DNA of 64,000 nucleotides from Cardiocondyla obscurior (GCF_019399895.1 NC_091869.1:744001-808000); one strand, 5' to 3'; numbered from the stretch's first letter, positions 1 to 11,900 are shown. Notes: generated by a model not told the origin, from the letters alone. Made by a program: numbers and translations.

Positions 1-309
1 ACGCCGGACTGGAAGCCTATAGACAATTGGTTACCTCAACGATATTCTTAATCGTCAAAAATTAAAAAGAAAAACTAAATTACATAATCCCTCGTCATTA
101 TTTAAATAATTACAATGCATCAATGTCTATGAAATAAATTTCAAATTAAAATTGAAAAAAAAAAAAATAATAATATTAAGCTGAGGCATTTATTTTACAT
201 AAATTGCAGTTATCGGTTATTCGCGGAGTAACGACGGATATTATTAAATGTTAAACGCAGAATGAAGTATCAAATATTGTCAAAAGTAAGCAGATAAAAT
301 TGCACTTAC
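1..309 (-). other. Hdc: Hdc intron 2 (5' part only)
   Basis: AT-rich sequence directly after the Hdc exon that ends at 310. Read on the minus strand it begins with a good donor (GTAAGT, 309-304). It contains A/T runs and no further coding block. The acceptor and next exon lie beyond the left edge. Confidence 0.8.
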
Positions 310-596
310 CCACGTGAAACCCAGACAGTTTATCGCGTCGGCCAGCATGTCACCGAGTAGACTGGCGGGTGAATTCAGAGCCGGAAAGTATGCATGCATG
401 TGCGGACTCTGCCAATGCGTTACACCCGGCATGATGCATTTCTCAATGTCGGTGAATATATCCTCCCAGGGCTCTCCGTCCACAGGGGCCGATGCCGGCA
501 GAACATTTCTTAAGTATCCCGGCGAGACTGCCGGATATACTCGCCGTGAACGGATATTTTCCAGATAATCGGCGATGTAATCCACCATTTCTTTTC
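310..596 (-). CDS. Hdc: Histidine decarboxylase, coding exon 2 (partial gene)
   Basis: Hdc is a PLP-dependent group II decarboxylase that makes histamine, the insect photoreceptor transmitter. This exon gives residues 11-105, plus two bases of residue 10. Seen here are the segments GKEMVDYIADYLENI, VSPGYLR, the conserved block MPGVTHWQSPHMHAYFP and ADAINCLGFTW. These match Drosophila Hdc more closely than dopa decarboxylase, which has THWHSPKFHAYFP and a different N-terminus. The exon is bounded by GCAG at 600-597 and GTAAGT at 309-304. It starts in phase 1 and ends in phase 0 after the GFTW tryptophan. The PLP-binding lysine and C-terminal half are off the window. The family is typically about 650-850 residues, so only a small N-terminal part is present. 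Confidence 0.93.
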
Positions 597-1814
597 CTGC
601 GCATTTTTAAAAATTGTTTTCCGATTATTTTAAATCGTTTACGTACAACGATTGACAGGAATACTACGTATGAGTTTAATTTTTCTAACCACTTCTTTAT
701 TAAACTGGATTGCGCTACCAAACGAAAGGTTCACAAAACGCCGACGAACCGGAATTAAAAATCGTAATATTAAGTAAACTGTGGTAAATAAGTTTGCGAA
801 TCCTCTTCGCCGTAAATTTAGTACTTGTGTTTTATCTACAGCTGAGAGCCATTAAACAGAAACAAAAGGTGCTTTGAGAATCGAGGAGCCATTCCGTTCT
901 ATAGAAAGGATACGATTTTTCTAAGATCAAACTTGTCTTATTTTATACATGTGAATTCTTTCGTTTGGTGAACGGTAATCACTGTGTTATATTAGATTCG
1001 GTAGGAATAAAATAACGCGGGAATAAGGCAAATGAAACAAATATATTGAGCTCTTGTCTCTGAGGCTCGCTGGGCGATACTGATACTTCGTTGCTACCGG
1101 CGAGGCCTCGCACCGAAAAACAAATGAAAAAACGCGCGAGGAACCGGCAACGCTTCGCTATCACTCTGCCACACACACACACACACATACATGGGCATCT
1201 TAATGCCAACGCGAGAAAAGATACGTGCTACGCGCAAATCTAACACACTGTTTCCGTCCGACGTTCCAAACAAAAACGGCAAATAAATATACATTGTTAT
1301 CTATAATTGCTCGTTCAATTAATTAATTATCAAAATTCTCAACCACGTAGAAGAAAGAAAATAATCAATTTACTTTATTTATTACTAATAGTATAAATTA
1401 CAAATAAATAATAATCTTGTGTTGCGATATAAAGCACCGCCGATCGCAATTTATCGAGACAAATAGATAGAATAATCGAAGTCAGATATAAAGTCGGATA
1501 AGAGAAGCAAGTTCAAATCAAGCCGTAGTCTCGCAGTAAGAGATTTAGATCGTAAACGATGGTCGTACATTGGAAACAATAACGCACCTATAAAGTCTCT
1601 ATCAAGTCTTTACGGTGATCTCTATTTATTGAAATTGTTTCAGATGTTGTACAATCATCGCGTGTCATTGTCATTGTCGTAGTATCGTCTGTGATTTTAT
1701 CACAACGAACTCTATAGTGTCAATTTAATTTGGATTAAAATTAAATTGATGTTTTTTTCTTTTTTTTTTTTTATGAATTACGTGCATAATTGATTGTACA
1801 CATATGCTGCTTAC
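597..1814 (-). other. Hdc: Hdc intron 1
   Basis: Intron of 1,218 bases between the two Hdc coding exons. On the minus strand the donor is GTAAGC at 1814-1809 and the acceptor is GCAG at 600-597. It holds an (AC)n microsatellite near 1170. The other open frames are short and without recognisable content. Confidence 0.85.
1169..1190. repeat. (AC)n microsatellite
   Basis: Run of about eight AC units inside Hdc intron 1. Confidence 0.9.
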
Positions 1815-1842
1815 CATATTTGCGATAATCCTCCAAATTCAT
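1815..1842 (-). CDS. Hdc: Histidine decarboxylase, first coding exon
   Basis: Small start exon of Hdc found by its splice phase. Read on the minus strand, the ATG at 1842-1840 encodes MNLEDYRKY plus the first base of a glycine codon, then the donor GTAAGC at 1814. Joined to the next exon it reads MNLEDYRKYGKEMVDY, which parallels Drosophila Hdc, MDFKEYRQRGKEMVDY. A pyrimidine-rich tract ending in TTTCAG (1854-1848) lies just upstream of the ATG. The exon therefore probably starts at 1847 and is preceded by a 5' UTR intron, which puts the promoter further right. This is the only start compatible with the homologous N-terminus. Confidence 0.9.
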
Positions 1843-1847
1843 TTTAT

Positions 1848-3099
1848 CTGAAACAGACGGGAAAAATATAACACTAATTTATTGTTAATAATTGTATTTT
1901 CTATACATATTTTTTAAATGTTTAAAATTTTTTAAAAGTTGTATAATAATTCTTTCTAATATAATTTTCAATATATCGCGTACAATAATGTTACACTAAA
2001 ACGGTTTTTTTTTTGTTTTTTTTTCTCTTAAGAAAAATGTTAATAAAATATTTTTGTTGTAATTAATTGGCGTCGATAATTGATTAGAGCAAATGAATTA
2101 CTTCACTGATCATGAACTACTAAATGTCGGATAAAATATATTTTTTTTAAAGTTACATATTATTTTAAAGCTTGAAGAAAATAATTCATACGTAATTTAA
2201 TAATTTCTTTATGATTTCTTGATAATTTAAATCATCGCGAAATCATTGCACACTGCGATATAAACCCACTGCGTGCTTTTTAATTTAGCACAAAAAGCTA
2301 TGTTGCAAAGGAGCACAAGATCCAGAGTGGTAAAGATATGCGAACAAATTTTTCAATTACTCAGGGAAAACTCCGTAAAGTTTAGTTGCAACGTCTTACA
2401 TAGACACTATTGAAGCACGATTACAACACAACGGACGATGTTGACCTAATACAAAAATTCGCGATGCGAGTTCGTTGCTAATTTCTACGGATTCATCATC
2501 GATCGTGCGTTGGCGTCACATAAGTCAAGCTTCTTAGTACGCGAACGATCCGTTAAGATTTTCATTCGGTAACATCAAGTTTCAGTCTTGTTATATGTAT
2601 TTATATTAACAGTATTTTAAAATGACATTATCGAACTAAAATAACGTTGAATCATAATTAGAGTTTTTTCTTTCAAAAGCGAGATTAAAACAAATAGTTT
2701 ATTCGTGTTTTAAAAATATTAAACATTACGGAGTATGCACTTCGTACGCATTAATTACTCTTGCTTTTTTTATTTAAGAAAAAAAAACTAATTTACTGTA
2801 TTAATTTTCGGCAAGAGACTACGAATTTGTGTACCTTACGCGATATTTTAAATATTTTTTTATTCTGTATGCGCTATCCGTTCCTCTAAATACAATGTTA
2901 ACATATTTATACATTCAAATATTAATTACATTTCTTTACGTAAATTTATTTGATTATGTAAAATTTAAATGGTTGATTTAATCGACAAGTATTACGATGT
3001 ACTTATCCGTCATTTAAAAACCTGTGATACGTACAAATGAATATTTGGCATAGGATATCTGTGTAAAGGTAAAAGCGTAAAAAAGTCTCGCTGGATTTT
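1848..3099. other. AT-rich non-coding stretch upstream of the Hdc start exon
   Basis: If the acceptor at 1848 is used, this is the 3' part of the Hdc 5' UTR intron. It is strongly AT-rich with several T and A runs. I see no credible exon, RNA gene or repeat array here. Confidence 0.5.
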
Positions 3100-3253
3100 G
3101 TTATTTTTGTATTCGCATTCCTCAACCGCGGGAAGCGCCACGTACTTGCGGGTACGAGCAGCAAACAGGTGGGACTCACGGCCGTTCCCCTTCCATTCCC
3201 CTGCCGGACGCCGACTGCCCATCATCTTCATACGGAACGCTCCGTCTTTTAAG
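3100..3253 (+). ncRNA. Candidate non-coding or 5' UTR exon ending at a strong donor
   Basis: A GC-rich block ends with AAG and a consensus donor GTAAGT (3254-3259). The upstream boundary is not defined; the start given is only where the composition changes. The frames through it do not resemble any protein I recognise. It may be the first exon of a plus-strand transcript leading into the exon-like blocks at 4228 and 4532. That transcript could be a far-upstream 5' UTR of HR3 or an independent long non-coding RNA. Confidence 0.3.
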
Positions 3254-3776
3254 GTAAGTTTCATCCTCATTTATACGTGCCACGTTACATTCGAGTCCCC
3301 GGGCCGTCGCGTAGGACGCGTATAGTCGCGAGTGAATAATTGCGTAGTTCGGTCAAGCTCCTAGTGGCTTGATCGACGATAAATGTAAGTGCGGTCGACC
3401 TAGGAAGATTCGCGACGCGGCCGGCTGTAAAATCAGTGTTGGAAGGAGACTGAATCGTCGATCATTTCGGTCGGTGCTCGTTTGGCGTGCTCGCTCGAAG
3501 ATCTTATCTACGGGAATCGCGACGTACTCGAGTTTAAAGATCTGCGGAGCGAGCGAGCGATGACGAGGAATCGGGAGTATGGGCCATGTCTCGCGCGGTG
3601 CGGGGGGAAGTCGGGGCTCGCGCGCGCGGGGCAAGGGGATCGCGAGACACAAGATGGCTGATCTTCAGATCGCCGTGCGGCAGTCGGGGCAAGGGGAGAC
3701 GGAAAGTAGGTCAAACGGGACCTACGACAACTGCGTGCGTGATCTACAATCGTCTCGGTGGTGAACAGGACTCGCG

Positions 3777-4245
3777 CGCGCAGTGCCCAGCCGTTTTCTC
3801 GCGCTGGCCCGATGCCCAACGACACATTGCCAATGACGCAACTAGCGGATCTTAAGCGGATCTTACGCGCGGAATATTTTATACGCGGATGGTGCGTACG
3901 AATATATTTCTATATTTTTACACTTAATTAATCAACCAAAACTTTGTCATGTTTCAGGTGATGATCCGGGGAAAAAGCCGACGTGATTCTGACACCGATA
4001 ATAAGTCAACGCAGAGTCAAGCCATTGCCTCGCGCTCGTTCGATGCCCAATGACTTCGCCAATGACTCAGCTAGCGAATCCTGATACGCGCGGAATATTT
4101 TACAAGCGGGTGGTGCGTACAATTAAATTTATATTCTGATATATTTAATTAAGTATGAACAATTATGTAAATATAAAAATAAAATATAAAGAAGAATTTA
4201 TTAAGCAAAACTTTGGTTCTGTTTCAGATGGAGGAAGATCCAGAA
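3777..4245 (+). repeat. Diverged tandem duplication (two copies, about 220-270 base offset)
   Basis: Copy 1 (about 3777-3975) and copy 2 (about 4009-4245) share the same blocks in order: a CTCGCGCT block, GATGCCCAA (3811 and 4042), CCAATGAC, CTAGCG, CGCGGAATATTTTA (3871 and 4092), GGTGGTGCGTAC-type sequence, AAAACTTTG and GTTTCAG (3951 and 4221). The offset grows from about 231 to 270 because of small insertions. Both copies end in a pyrimidine-plus-AG acceptor-like site, so an acceptor and perhaps an exon start were duplicated. The copies are well diverged, so the event is not recent. Confidence 0.75.
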
Positions 4246-4355
4246 GAGGAGTCTTAACACTCAACATCCTGAGAGGAAGGAAACTTAACATCCAACATCC
4301 TGAGAGGAGGAGCAGACCTGGGAAGGGCAACATGCCTCGGCAGAGCAACTTTTAG
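4228..4355 (+). ncRNA. Candidate non-coding or 5' UTR exon (128 bases)
   Basis: Bounded by an acceptor (GTTCTGTTTCAG, ending 4227) and a strong donor (TTTAG then GTGAGT at 4356). It contains only tiny frames: one of 9 codons starting at its first base (MEEDPEEES) and one of 7 codons whose TAG stop is the last three bases (MPRQSNF). An internal direct repeat, CAACATCCTGAGAGGA, occurs at 4262 and 4293. The splice sites look real, but whether the exon belongs to a UTR or a non-coding RNA cannot be told from sequence. Confidence 0.4.
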
Positions 4356-4531
4356 GTGAGTAATAATTTTTAATTACATAAAATCGTTAGCTTTGTAATT
4401 TCTTTAACAGATAACTTTATTTATACATTTTTTTAAATTAAAGAATTAATCAAAAACGCGTAATATTTTTTTTAACAGTGAATGTATGTTTAGCATCTCT
4501 ACAATTAATGTTTTTTAATTTTATGTTACAG

Positions 4532-4572
4532 TCACCTGCTGTATCGTCAACTCTGCTGCCGCGCATCGACCG
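4532..4572 (+). ncRNA. Candidate 41-base micro-exon
   Basis: A T-rich tract ends in TTACAG at 4531. A 41-base GC-balanced block follows, then the donor GTGAGT at 4573. It lies 176 bases after the candidate exon at 4228-4355 and probably belongs to the same plus-strand transcript. It has no start codon and shows no recognisable peptide. Confidence 0.35.
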
Positions 4573-7500
4573 GTGAGTCGCATGATTTTTTATAATGCTT
4601 TTTGGGGACAAGTATATTATTTGCGAAAGAAATGAACAAAATATTTAAAATTGAGCTGAAACTTACTCTCGTGGCACGAACGGTGCCAAGCGAGAGAATC
4701 AATCTTCATCGCGAGAAAGCGGTAATAAATTCGATTCAGTTTAACGCCATTTTTAGATAGGACTAGACATAACGAAATAAATTAAAAATAAATTAATAAA
4801 CGTACTACGTAACACAAAGTCGCAGTTTCGACAAGACGATCTTAGAAAGAGCAAAAAGAATTGTAAAATAAAAGTAGAATTGGAAAATCGAACTGGTCGC
4901 AAGCAACTGCTAGGATCTAAAGCCAGAATGACGCCCGGCGATATTAAAAGCTCGTCCTTCCTCTGTTTCCGCTTCCGACTTTTGTAATTTCCCGTAGCTT
5001 TCACTGTCGCCGAGCGGTTTGCTGCCGAGAGATTTATCCGCGACGCCGTCGGTCGCCCGCGGATTCTCCATCAGTGATTCGTGATTCAACGAAGAAAATG
5101 CCAGTTAAGCATTCGATAGTAGCGCGATAGCAATATTACCGAAAAATTTCTAACGATCGAGTAACCCGAAGCGTATTCAAGTTAAATTTACATAAAAAAT
5201 TTCGTAAAATCACACAATTTACACATTTCATTAAGTTTACGGTAATTTTATAAATAACGAGACTTTAATCCTTAAATATTAAATTCATATAAAAAGATCT
5301 AAATAAAATTTTCGTAATCGGTATTTTATTTTATCTGAGTCAAAAAGAAATTCAAAGAAAATAAAGGTGAAAAAATTATTCAAGTTGAAAGGCAGTATTC
5401 AGAGAACTTTTGTGTTAATTTCTTAAAACATTACGATCGCTTTGAAAACTATGTCTAAACATATAGAAACACTGATAGCGAGAATACAGCATATGTACAA
5501 AGATAAAGCTGCTACAATTTAATCAAGCGTATGTGTGATTAACTTAGTCTTTGATGTGCGTTAATTGGGTTTGATTGACTTGCGAATGAAATCTGATCAG
5601 CTGACCTGGTCGGAAGTCCCACGTCAATCACTCTCGTGACGAATTGAGCTGAAGTCGTAACTTGAAGTCGCACAATACCGAGAAATACAGTAGTGGTCAC
5701 TCGTCGGATATTCGCTCTTCTTTTCGTCCTCGAGGATATATCCGCGGCGGAAGCGAATCGGCAGAATGCGTGTCGCTCAACAAGTGGCTGCTTTTATATG
5801 GCGGCGCGCTCTGCGTACAATTGCTCTGATAGCGCAAGCGTAACGAGGAAGCAGGGAACGATGATGAGTCCTGTGACCACGATTTACTGCCCCAAGACAC
5901 CACCCACTGTAAAAGAAAAAAAAAATTTTCTTTTTAATGGAAAGATAAAGAATAAGTTTGCACCATCATTATGACGTTCCGCAGAAATAATATAAAATAA
6001 AAAATCTTTTATAGCAGTGACGATATGAACAACGTAAATATATATACTAGATATAAATTTTTTTAATTAAAATTAAAATATATAAATGCAATATGTATTA
6101 AAAAAAAATATACTTATTTATTAGTGATGTAATGTACTCTACAAGAGCTAAATTGCTTTCATCACTCAATTACGATTAGAATTCGGATCATTTAGATAAC
6201 TAAATAAATGCAGGATGTGCATATACGCACGCAATATGCGTATGTAATATACTTTGAGCTAATCATTAATGCTTTCCTCTTCACTTTCATCTCTGTATAA
6301 AGATACAATTTCATAAGCGATGCCATTTCTCAGGTATCAGTATTTTGTAACGAGAGCATTGTTAACGTCAATACATGTCATTTTATACTTTAAAGGTGAG
6401 AGAGCGCGTTTTCTCTTTCTAAAGGCATTCATTTCAAACTATCGATTTCTTTACATATAATTTTACATTGATAAAAAAATATTTTTCAAATCAATATACC
6501 GATATTTATTTTTATTTTTTAACATGTACTATGTTATAATTTTTTTTTTTTATAATTTCTAATTTTTATTACTTTAAAGTAAAATGCTTATTAATTACCT
6601 GTAAAAAAGAAGAGAGAAAAAAAAAAGAAAGTAATATGAAGTAAATTTCTAAATTTCCATGTTAAATTTGAATTTTTTTTTTAATACGAATACACTTTTA
6701 GTTATCTGTATAACTAAATGAATTTTTATTTGTCATTCTTCTGATACACATACACGCAAACGTACATATAATTTAAAATGTAATGACACATCGATAGATT
6801 CTTAAGAGTTTCGCTTCAACAAGCATCTTTCGTTGGTTTGTGTGCACTGGTGAGAAGTACGTCCTTAAAGTATCGATTGCCTTTAACGAATGAATGAAGC
6901 CCACAAGCTCTCGTAGAGTACGATAAATAATTTTAAGGTTTCACTGTGTAAATCGCATAATAGGTAATTCTTTATCTTTCCAAAATATCAAGAAAAATTT
7001 TGTATTATATAAGATTCGGGTGGGAACATAAAAATATTATATGTATAATGCTCGATAAAAAAAAAAAAACAAAAAGAAATAGGATTAGTAAATGTTTATT
7101 AAAAAAAAAAAAAAGTAATGCATTTTCTGTTCATATGGAAAATAGTACAATTTATAGAAAGTATTATGCACATTTATGATTATAATATTCAAAATATAGC
7201 ACTTTTTTTAAATAAAAAAATGATTAAATTTATTATTTAAATATAAATTATATAAAGTAATTCAAAAAAAGATATAAATAATTTTATTTTTAAAGACACT
7301 TGAACAGAAAATAAAAAATTTTGATAACTACAAAAAGATATTTTATTTTAATCAATTTTTATCGTGTAAATATTTATCTTATTTATTTAAACATTTTTTA
7401 TGCAAAAGAAAAAAAATTATAAAGGAAATTAATTTTCGAACGCGACAGTAACATCACATAATAAAGTCTTCAATGCCGATAAAATAGAAAGTAGAAACAC

Positions 7501-7913
7501 GACGGCAGGTAATCATTCCGTTACCTTCTTTTCGTCGTGAAGGCGCGCAGATCTTTCCTTCGTTGCTTGGTTGATGGCGCGCTTATTATATAGAGAGAGA
7601 ATTTCCTGGGTATCTTCTGCAGAGATTGATCTGCATAGTCATTTAGGCATAACGAATTTGCAGACCCGAGCACAATACTTACACTACAAATAGTTTGATA
7701 AACCTATGCACCGCATCCCGTTACATTTAAACTTTTATGACTAGATAACGTAACAAATAGATCAGAAAAAAATCGTCGAAAAAAAAACAAAATAATAAAA
7801 AAATAAAATAAAATTAATAAACGATACGGAAATAGATAAAAATAATAGAATTACAAATCAAATTTGATTCGAAGAAAAAGGTGCGTGTTATAAATTACAT
7901 AAATTACGAAACT
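4573..7913. other. Non-coding stretch, mostly AT-rich
   Basis: The sequence is mainly AT-rich. A moderately GC-rich patch lies at about 4900-5100 and another at 5580-5900. A short hairpin sits at about 4665-4694. On the minus strand a consensus donor (GTAAGT, 4666-4661) follows CACGAGA and could end a 5' UTR exon of Hdc. I see no coding exon that I would support. Confidence 0.4.
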
Positions 7914-8230
7914 ACTTACTTTATAGTGCAATCCCGCCGCGTAGTTACGGTATACCATGAATGAAAGGAAATGCAAGTTGTGTTGATATCCTGCATACGC
8001 GTTTTCGACATTACGAAAAACTCGGCACGGCGCACGTAGTACACACAAGAGGCGCTAGAAGATTTACATATTTACGTACGGACTTATTACCTCAGGCGCG
8101 CATACGGTTGCTGTACAAGGCATTACGAGCGGGTGCGATGTACCGTTGATCGCCGTGGGCGTCTCGACCCTCCTCTTCGCTCCCTCACCGCGTCCCCAGT
8201 TTCTTCTCATCTCGCGCGTCCCGTTCGGAA
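7914..8230 (-). other. Candidate Hdc 5' UTR exon and promoter-like GC patch
   Basis: On the minus strand a consensus donor GTAAGT (7919-7914) follows CTATAAA. A GC-rich patch lies immediately upstream at about 8040-8230. Hdc needs an upstream exon to pair with the acceptor at 1848, and this is one candidate; the donor at 4666 is another. No promoter motif is decisive, and the exon's 5' end is unknown. Confidence 0.25.
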
Positions 8231-11200
8231 TATAATTCTTGATGGATTCGAAGAATTGAACACGTCATGATGTTCAACCGCATCCGAAATTACAGGGCGC
8301 AAGGCATTTCGATTAGGGTTACTTCCAAGTATCGCTACTCTTGCTCGTTCAGCAGTTGAATTTCTGGATTCTGACGCTATGAAATACAGAAACAAGTGGA
8401 AGTAATGGAAAAATTGAGTCTTAAAGAATTTTTAATTTTCTTTCTTTTTTATATTTTATTTTATAAGCTTAAATATTGCTCGATAATTAATAAAAAGATA
8501 TAAGGTTTTTTTTTTTCAATATGTTTAATTATTGAGAAACTGTAGATTATACATATAAATTTGTCGTAACTTTTGCGGTTGGATATTATGTCTCAATTTT
8601 TTTTATACTGCCTCAAGGAAATTCGCTGTATCAGTTTTGGATAGGAAACAGCTGAGATAAAACCGGTACAGGTAGCAGTAATAATTAAGATAATCGTACA
8701 ACTAAAGGAGCGGGCAAACGTGAGACTTTATTTAGAGAAACGGACTAATGTCGCAGCTTGAACGATTATTGAAGAAAAAATTCTCGATAAAATCACCGAA
8801 GTTGAAATGAAATAAGATATACTCCGCGGAAGCAAACGGTATCGTAATGGTGAACGAACATTGAACAAACGACCGGCCGTGAACTTCAGCGTGAACAATG
8901 TATATTCAATAACGCGATTTCTTCCGGAAAAAAAGGATTATTCGTTCCTTGCAGATATAAACGTTGCGCAAATTGCCACGAGACTATAACGTTTCGATAT
9001 GAGGATAATAATAATTACAGGAATCAATTAATAAAAATTTTTATTAAATATATAAATAATACGGATATACATATATAATTTATAAACAAAACTTTAATAC
9101 ATTTTTAATAAATTTATTATTAATTTTATTTCCGTGACAATTGTGCTATTCGTAATTTACGTAATTCGATTTATTTAACACACTTTATTCGTTAGAGCGA
9201 TGTTACAAATTATAATTTGTACAATTTTAAGTAAAGAATAAGTTGCTATCCGAGAAACTAACATTTATATTATGAAATTCATGTTGTATAAGTATGATGA
9301 AGGCAAAACTATAAATAGAAACGAAGTAATCGTAAACGTGTAACATCGATAGATACGAACGACCGACCATGAACCATGGAGGTGACAACTTCGAAGTTAA
9401 ATAGTAGCGATAGAACGAAGCACGTCGAAATCTCAATAATTTGAAACGTTCGCCTCGCTCAGAGTTTACCGTTAGAACTTTTTAATTTTATTTCATTATT
9501 CTAACGTTGCTCCATCGAAAGGTCTTTTTTTTTTAAGAACGCTTTAATTCTATTTGAAATTTAAAGAAAAGAAAATTAATTTTTTTATTCCATTATTTCT
9601 GCCTTTTGGAAAAACAAATTAACATTTAATTATCTATTGCAATCTAAAAGTTATCGTGGAAAGAGGTACCATTTTTAGTTAAACTCTGTTTTTTTTTTTT
9701 TTTTTTTTCATGAAAAATTATCTGTCCCTTTATATTTTATTTATTTTACGAATAAGTAATATTCTTTTCTACATATTATTTCCATGAGCAAAAACATATA
9801 TTTTCAAAATATCTTGTTTCAGAATATAATGGAAATTACCTCGCGGTATTATTACGTTAGAATAATTATCAGCTTAGAACTCTAAACATTTTATACGCAT
9901 GTGTCGCAGTGTTAAAAGATTAATAATGGCAGGACATATGGGAAAGGAAATAATGCTGACTATAAACTTATTAAGATTGTAACGTAATACAAAACATAAT
10001 AAAGATACCGCTCTAACAGTAACTTTACGATCTTTACAGACGCATAAAACGATAACTGGTTATGAAAAGAAAAGAAAAGATTGATCTGTAGAATATTGAA
10101 ATTATTCTTCTTGCAAATATTAATTAATTTTAGATTTATTATCGGAAATAAAGCGCAGTCCGCTGATTATAAATATACCTTTGTGATTTTAAAATAACAT
10201 TTTATAAACGGAGGTCTACAATTCGCGCAAAGGTTTTCCTGCGATTAAACGTGCAGCTGAATTCCACCACCACGGGCAAGTTATCTAAAATTTATGGACG
10301 TTTTAATTTCGCATTAAAATAATAGAACAAAGCTTAAATAAGTTGCTGACATCTGAATCGGCGGCGCGGCGTGGCGGCAAGAAATAAACAGATTATCGTT
10401 GCTTACCGGCACTTTATACAGCGCGATATTATCATAAAATACCGGTTCCCGTGCCTATCGGTCACGGTATCCCACGGAAAATTAAAAAAAAAAATGAAAA
10501 AAAAAAAAGAAAAAAACGAGCTACGTACGCGCGATAGCCACGAATTACGACTGTCCGTGAACCCCGAGGATGATTTCACCGGACGGTGGGGATGCTGTAC
10601 CGCTATGTGTTACATCGTCGATCTCCCTTTCCCTCCCCCCTCGCCTCCCCCCCCCCTTCTCGCGGCACCCATCGGTACAACCGTGCCCCTCCACCTCGTC
10701 ACAATTTTCGCAGTCGGGGGCACAACGGTTACGTTTTACCGTTGCGAGCCGCTCGTTCGCTCGCGCGGCATCCGTACTGCGGTTGCGGCACTTGCGGCCC
10801 GCCGCCGCGGCGTTCTCCTCTTTGCTCTCTCGCACGCCTACTCGCGCGAGAAGAGAGGCCTCTTGCGCGCGAGCCGATTCACCGTCGTGTAGCCGGGGCC
10901 CCGTGTGTGCGCACGTTCGACCGAAGCTTATGAGACGTCTATTTGAACAGAGAAACTCTTGCGGCATGATTATACGTCGCCGTGCTTATGAACGTATCTC
11001 GCAAAGCTCTCGCACGAATGAGATTCTGAGCTAGGCTCCCTCGCGTATGTTTGAACAACTATGTACTTTTACACATGCGATTTTGAGCACGCGAGTAGTA
11101 ACTCCGCACGCCTTAACTTTCCCCGAGATTTGTAGTCCAGATGGATGCTCGAGGAAAGAACGGATCTAAACTGAAATCAGGAAAAATTCTGATCGCAAGC

Positions 11201-11865
11201 CGACTGTACGGTCGCTTTACGGTTTTCATCAGCTACGCAGGCACTCTGAAAAGTTTCGTAACTATTCAATCCACGTATCGCCTTTTTTTTTTTCTTACAC
11301 TATCGCGACACTAATTTCGCGTTAAGCTATACATAATTTTTATTAAGTCATTATTTGAAGATCAAAAAAGCGCGAGAATCGATTAGGTGACCTGCGAACA
11401 GTTCGGAGAGACTTCCTCATGAAAAATTTGCCAATAACGCGCTGGCTAATTAGATATCGTGGGGTTGCACGCGACTTATATCGATCGTCGTTTCCGATGA
11501 CATCGACCGTCGACGGCGCACGGATAGAACCGAAAGCTGTCTATCGATAAGACAAAATGTCAGCTTCATTATACATAAATTTAGCAAACAACACAATATC
11601 CACATCCTTCTTATATCGAATCAATTTTCAAATTGCGTGTAATCGATGCCGGCGGCATAGAAAATCGATCAATCTCAATACATATCTTGACGCGTGCAGG
11701 ATAATAGAATCGTAAAGAGGTGAAAGGATTATAAGCGATACGCGAATACTTGAACTAGTGAATTCACGGTGCTTTCGATTCGTGAAGCGCCGAAGCTTTG
11801 GCACGACGATTTACAATTAAATATCTGGTAGCAAGCGTTTTACAAGACTCGGGGCTAGCCTTGGG
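8231..11865. other. Non-coding stretch with a GC-rich island
   Basis: AT-rich sequence up to about 10,350, then a GC-rich island at about 10,540-11,100 with a C-rich run near 10,640. Several frames stay open through the island on both strands, but none has a recognisable domain or a convincing splice boundary. I treat the island as possible regulatory DNA only. Confidence 0.4.
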
Positions 11866-11877
11866 TTTGGCGCCAAA
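11866..11877. promoter_or_regulatory. Perfect E2F-type palindrome
   Basis: TTTGGCGCCAAA is a 12-base perfect palindrome. It carries the E2F/DP-type core TTTGGCGC on both strands. It lies 10 bases before an ecdysone-response-like palindrome. Function is inferred from the motif alone. Confidence 0.4.
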
Positions 11878-11887
11878 GACCGGCCTG

Positions 11888-11900
11888 AGGTCAATGACCA
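11888..11900. promoter_or_regulatory. Ecdysone response element-like IR-1 (one mismatch)
   Basis: AGGTCA, one spacer base, then TGACCA. The EcR/USP consensus is RGKTCA-N-TGAMCY, and only the last base differs. It lies upstream of all the HR3 first-exon candidates at 14 kb and beyond. HR3 is a known direct ecdysone target, which makes the site credible, but binding is not shown. Confidence 0.45.

Noticed and set aside
10371..11034. Several 115-173 codon frames in the 10.5-11 kb island
   Set aside because: Low-complexity, mutually overlapping, without splice boundaries or recognisable homology.
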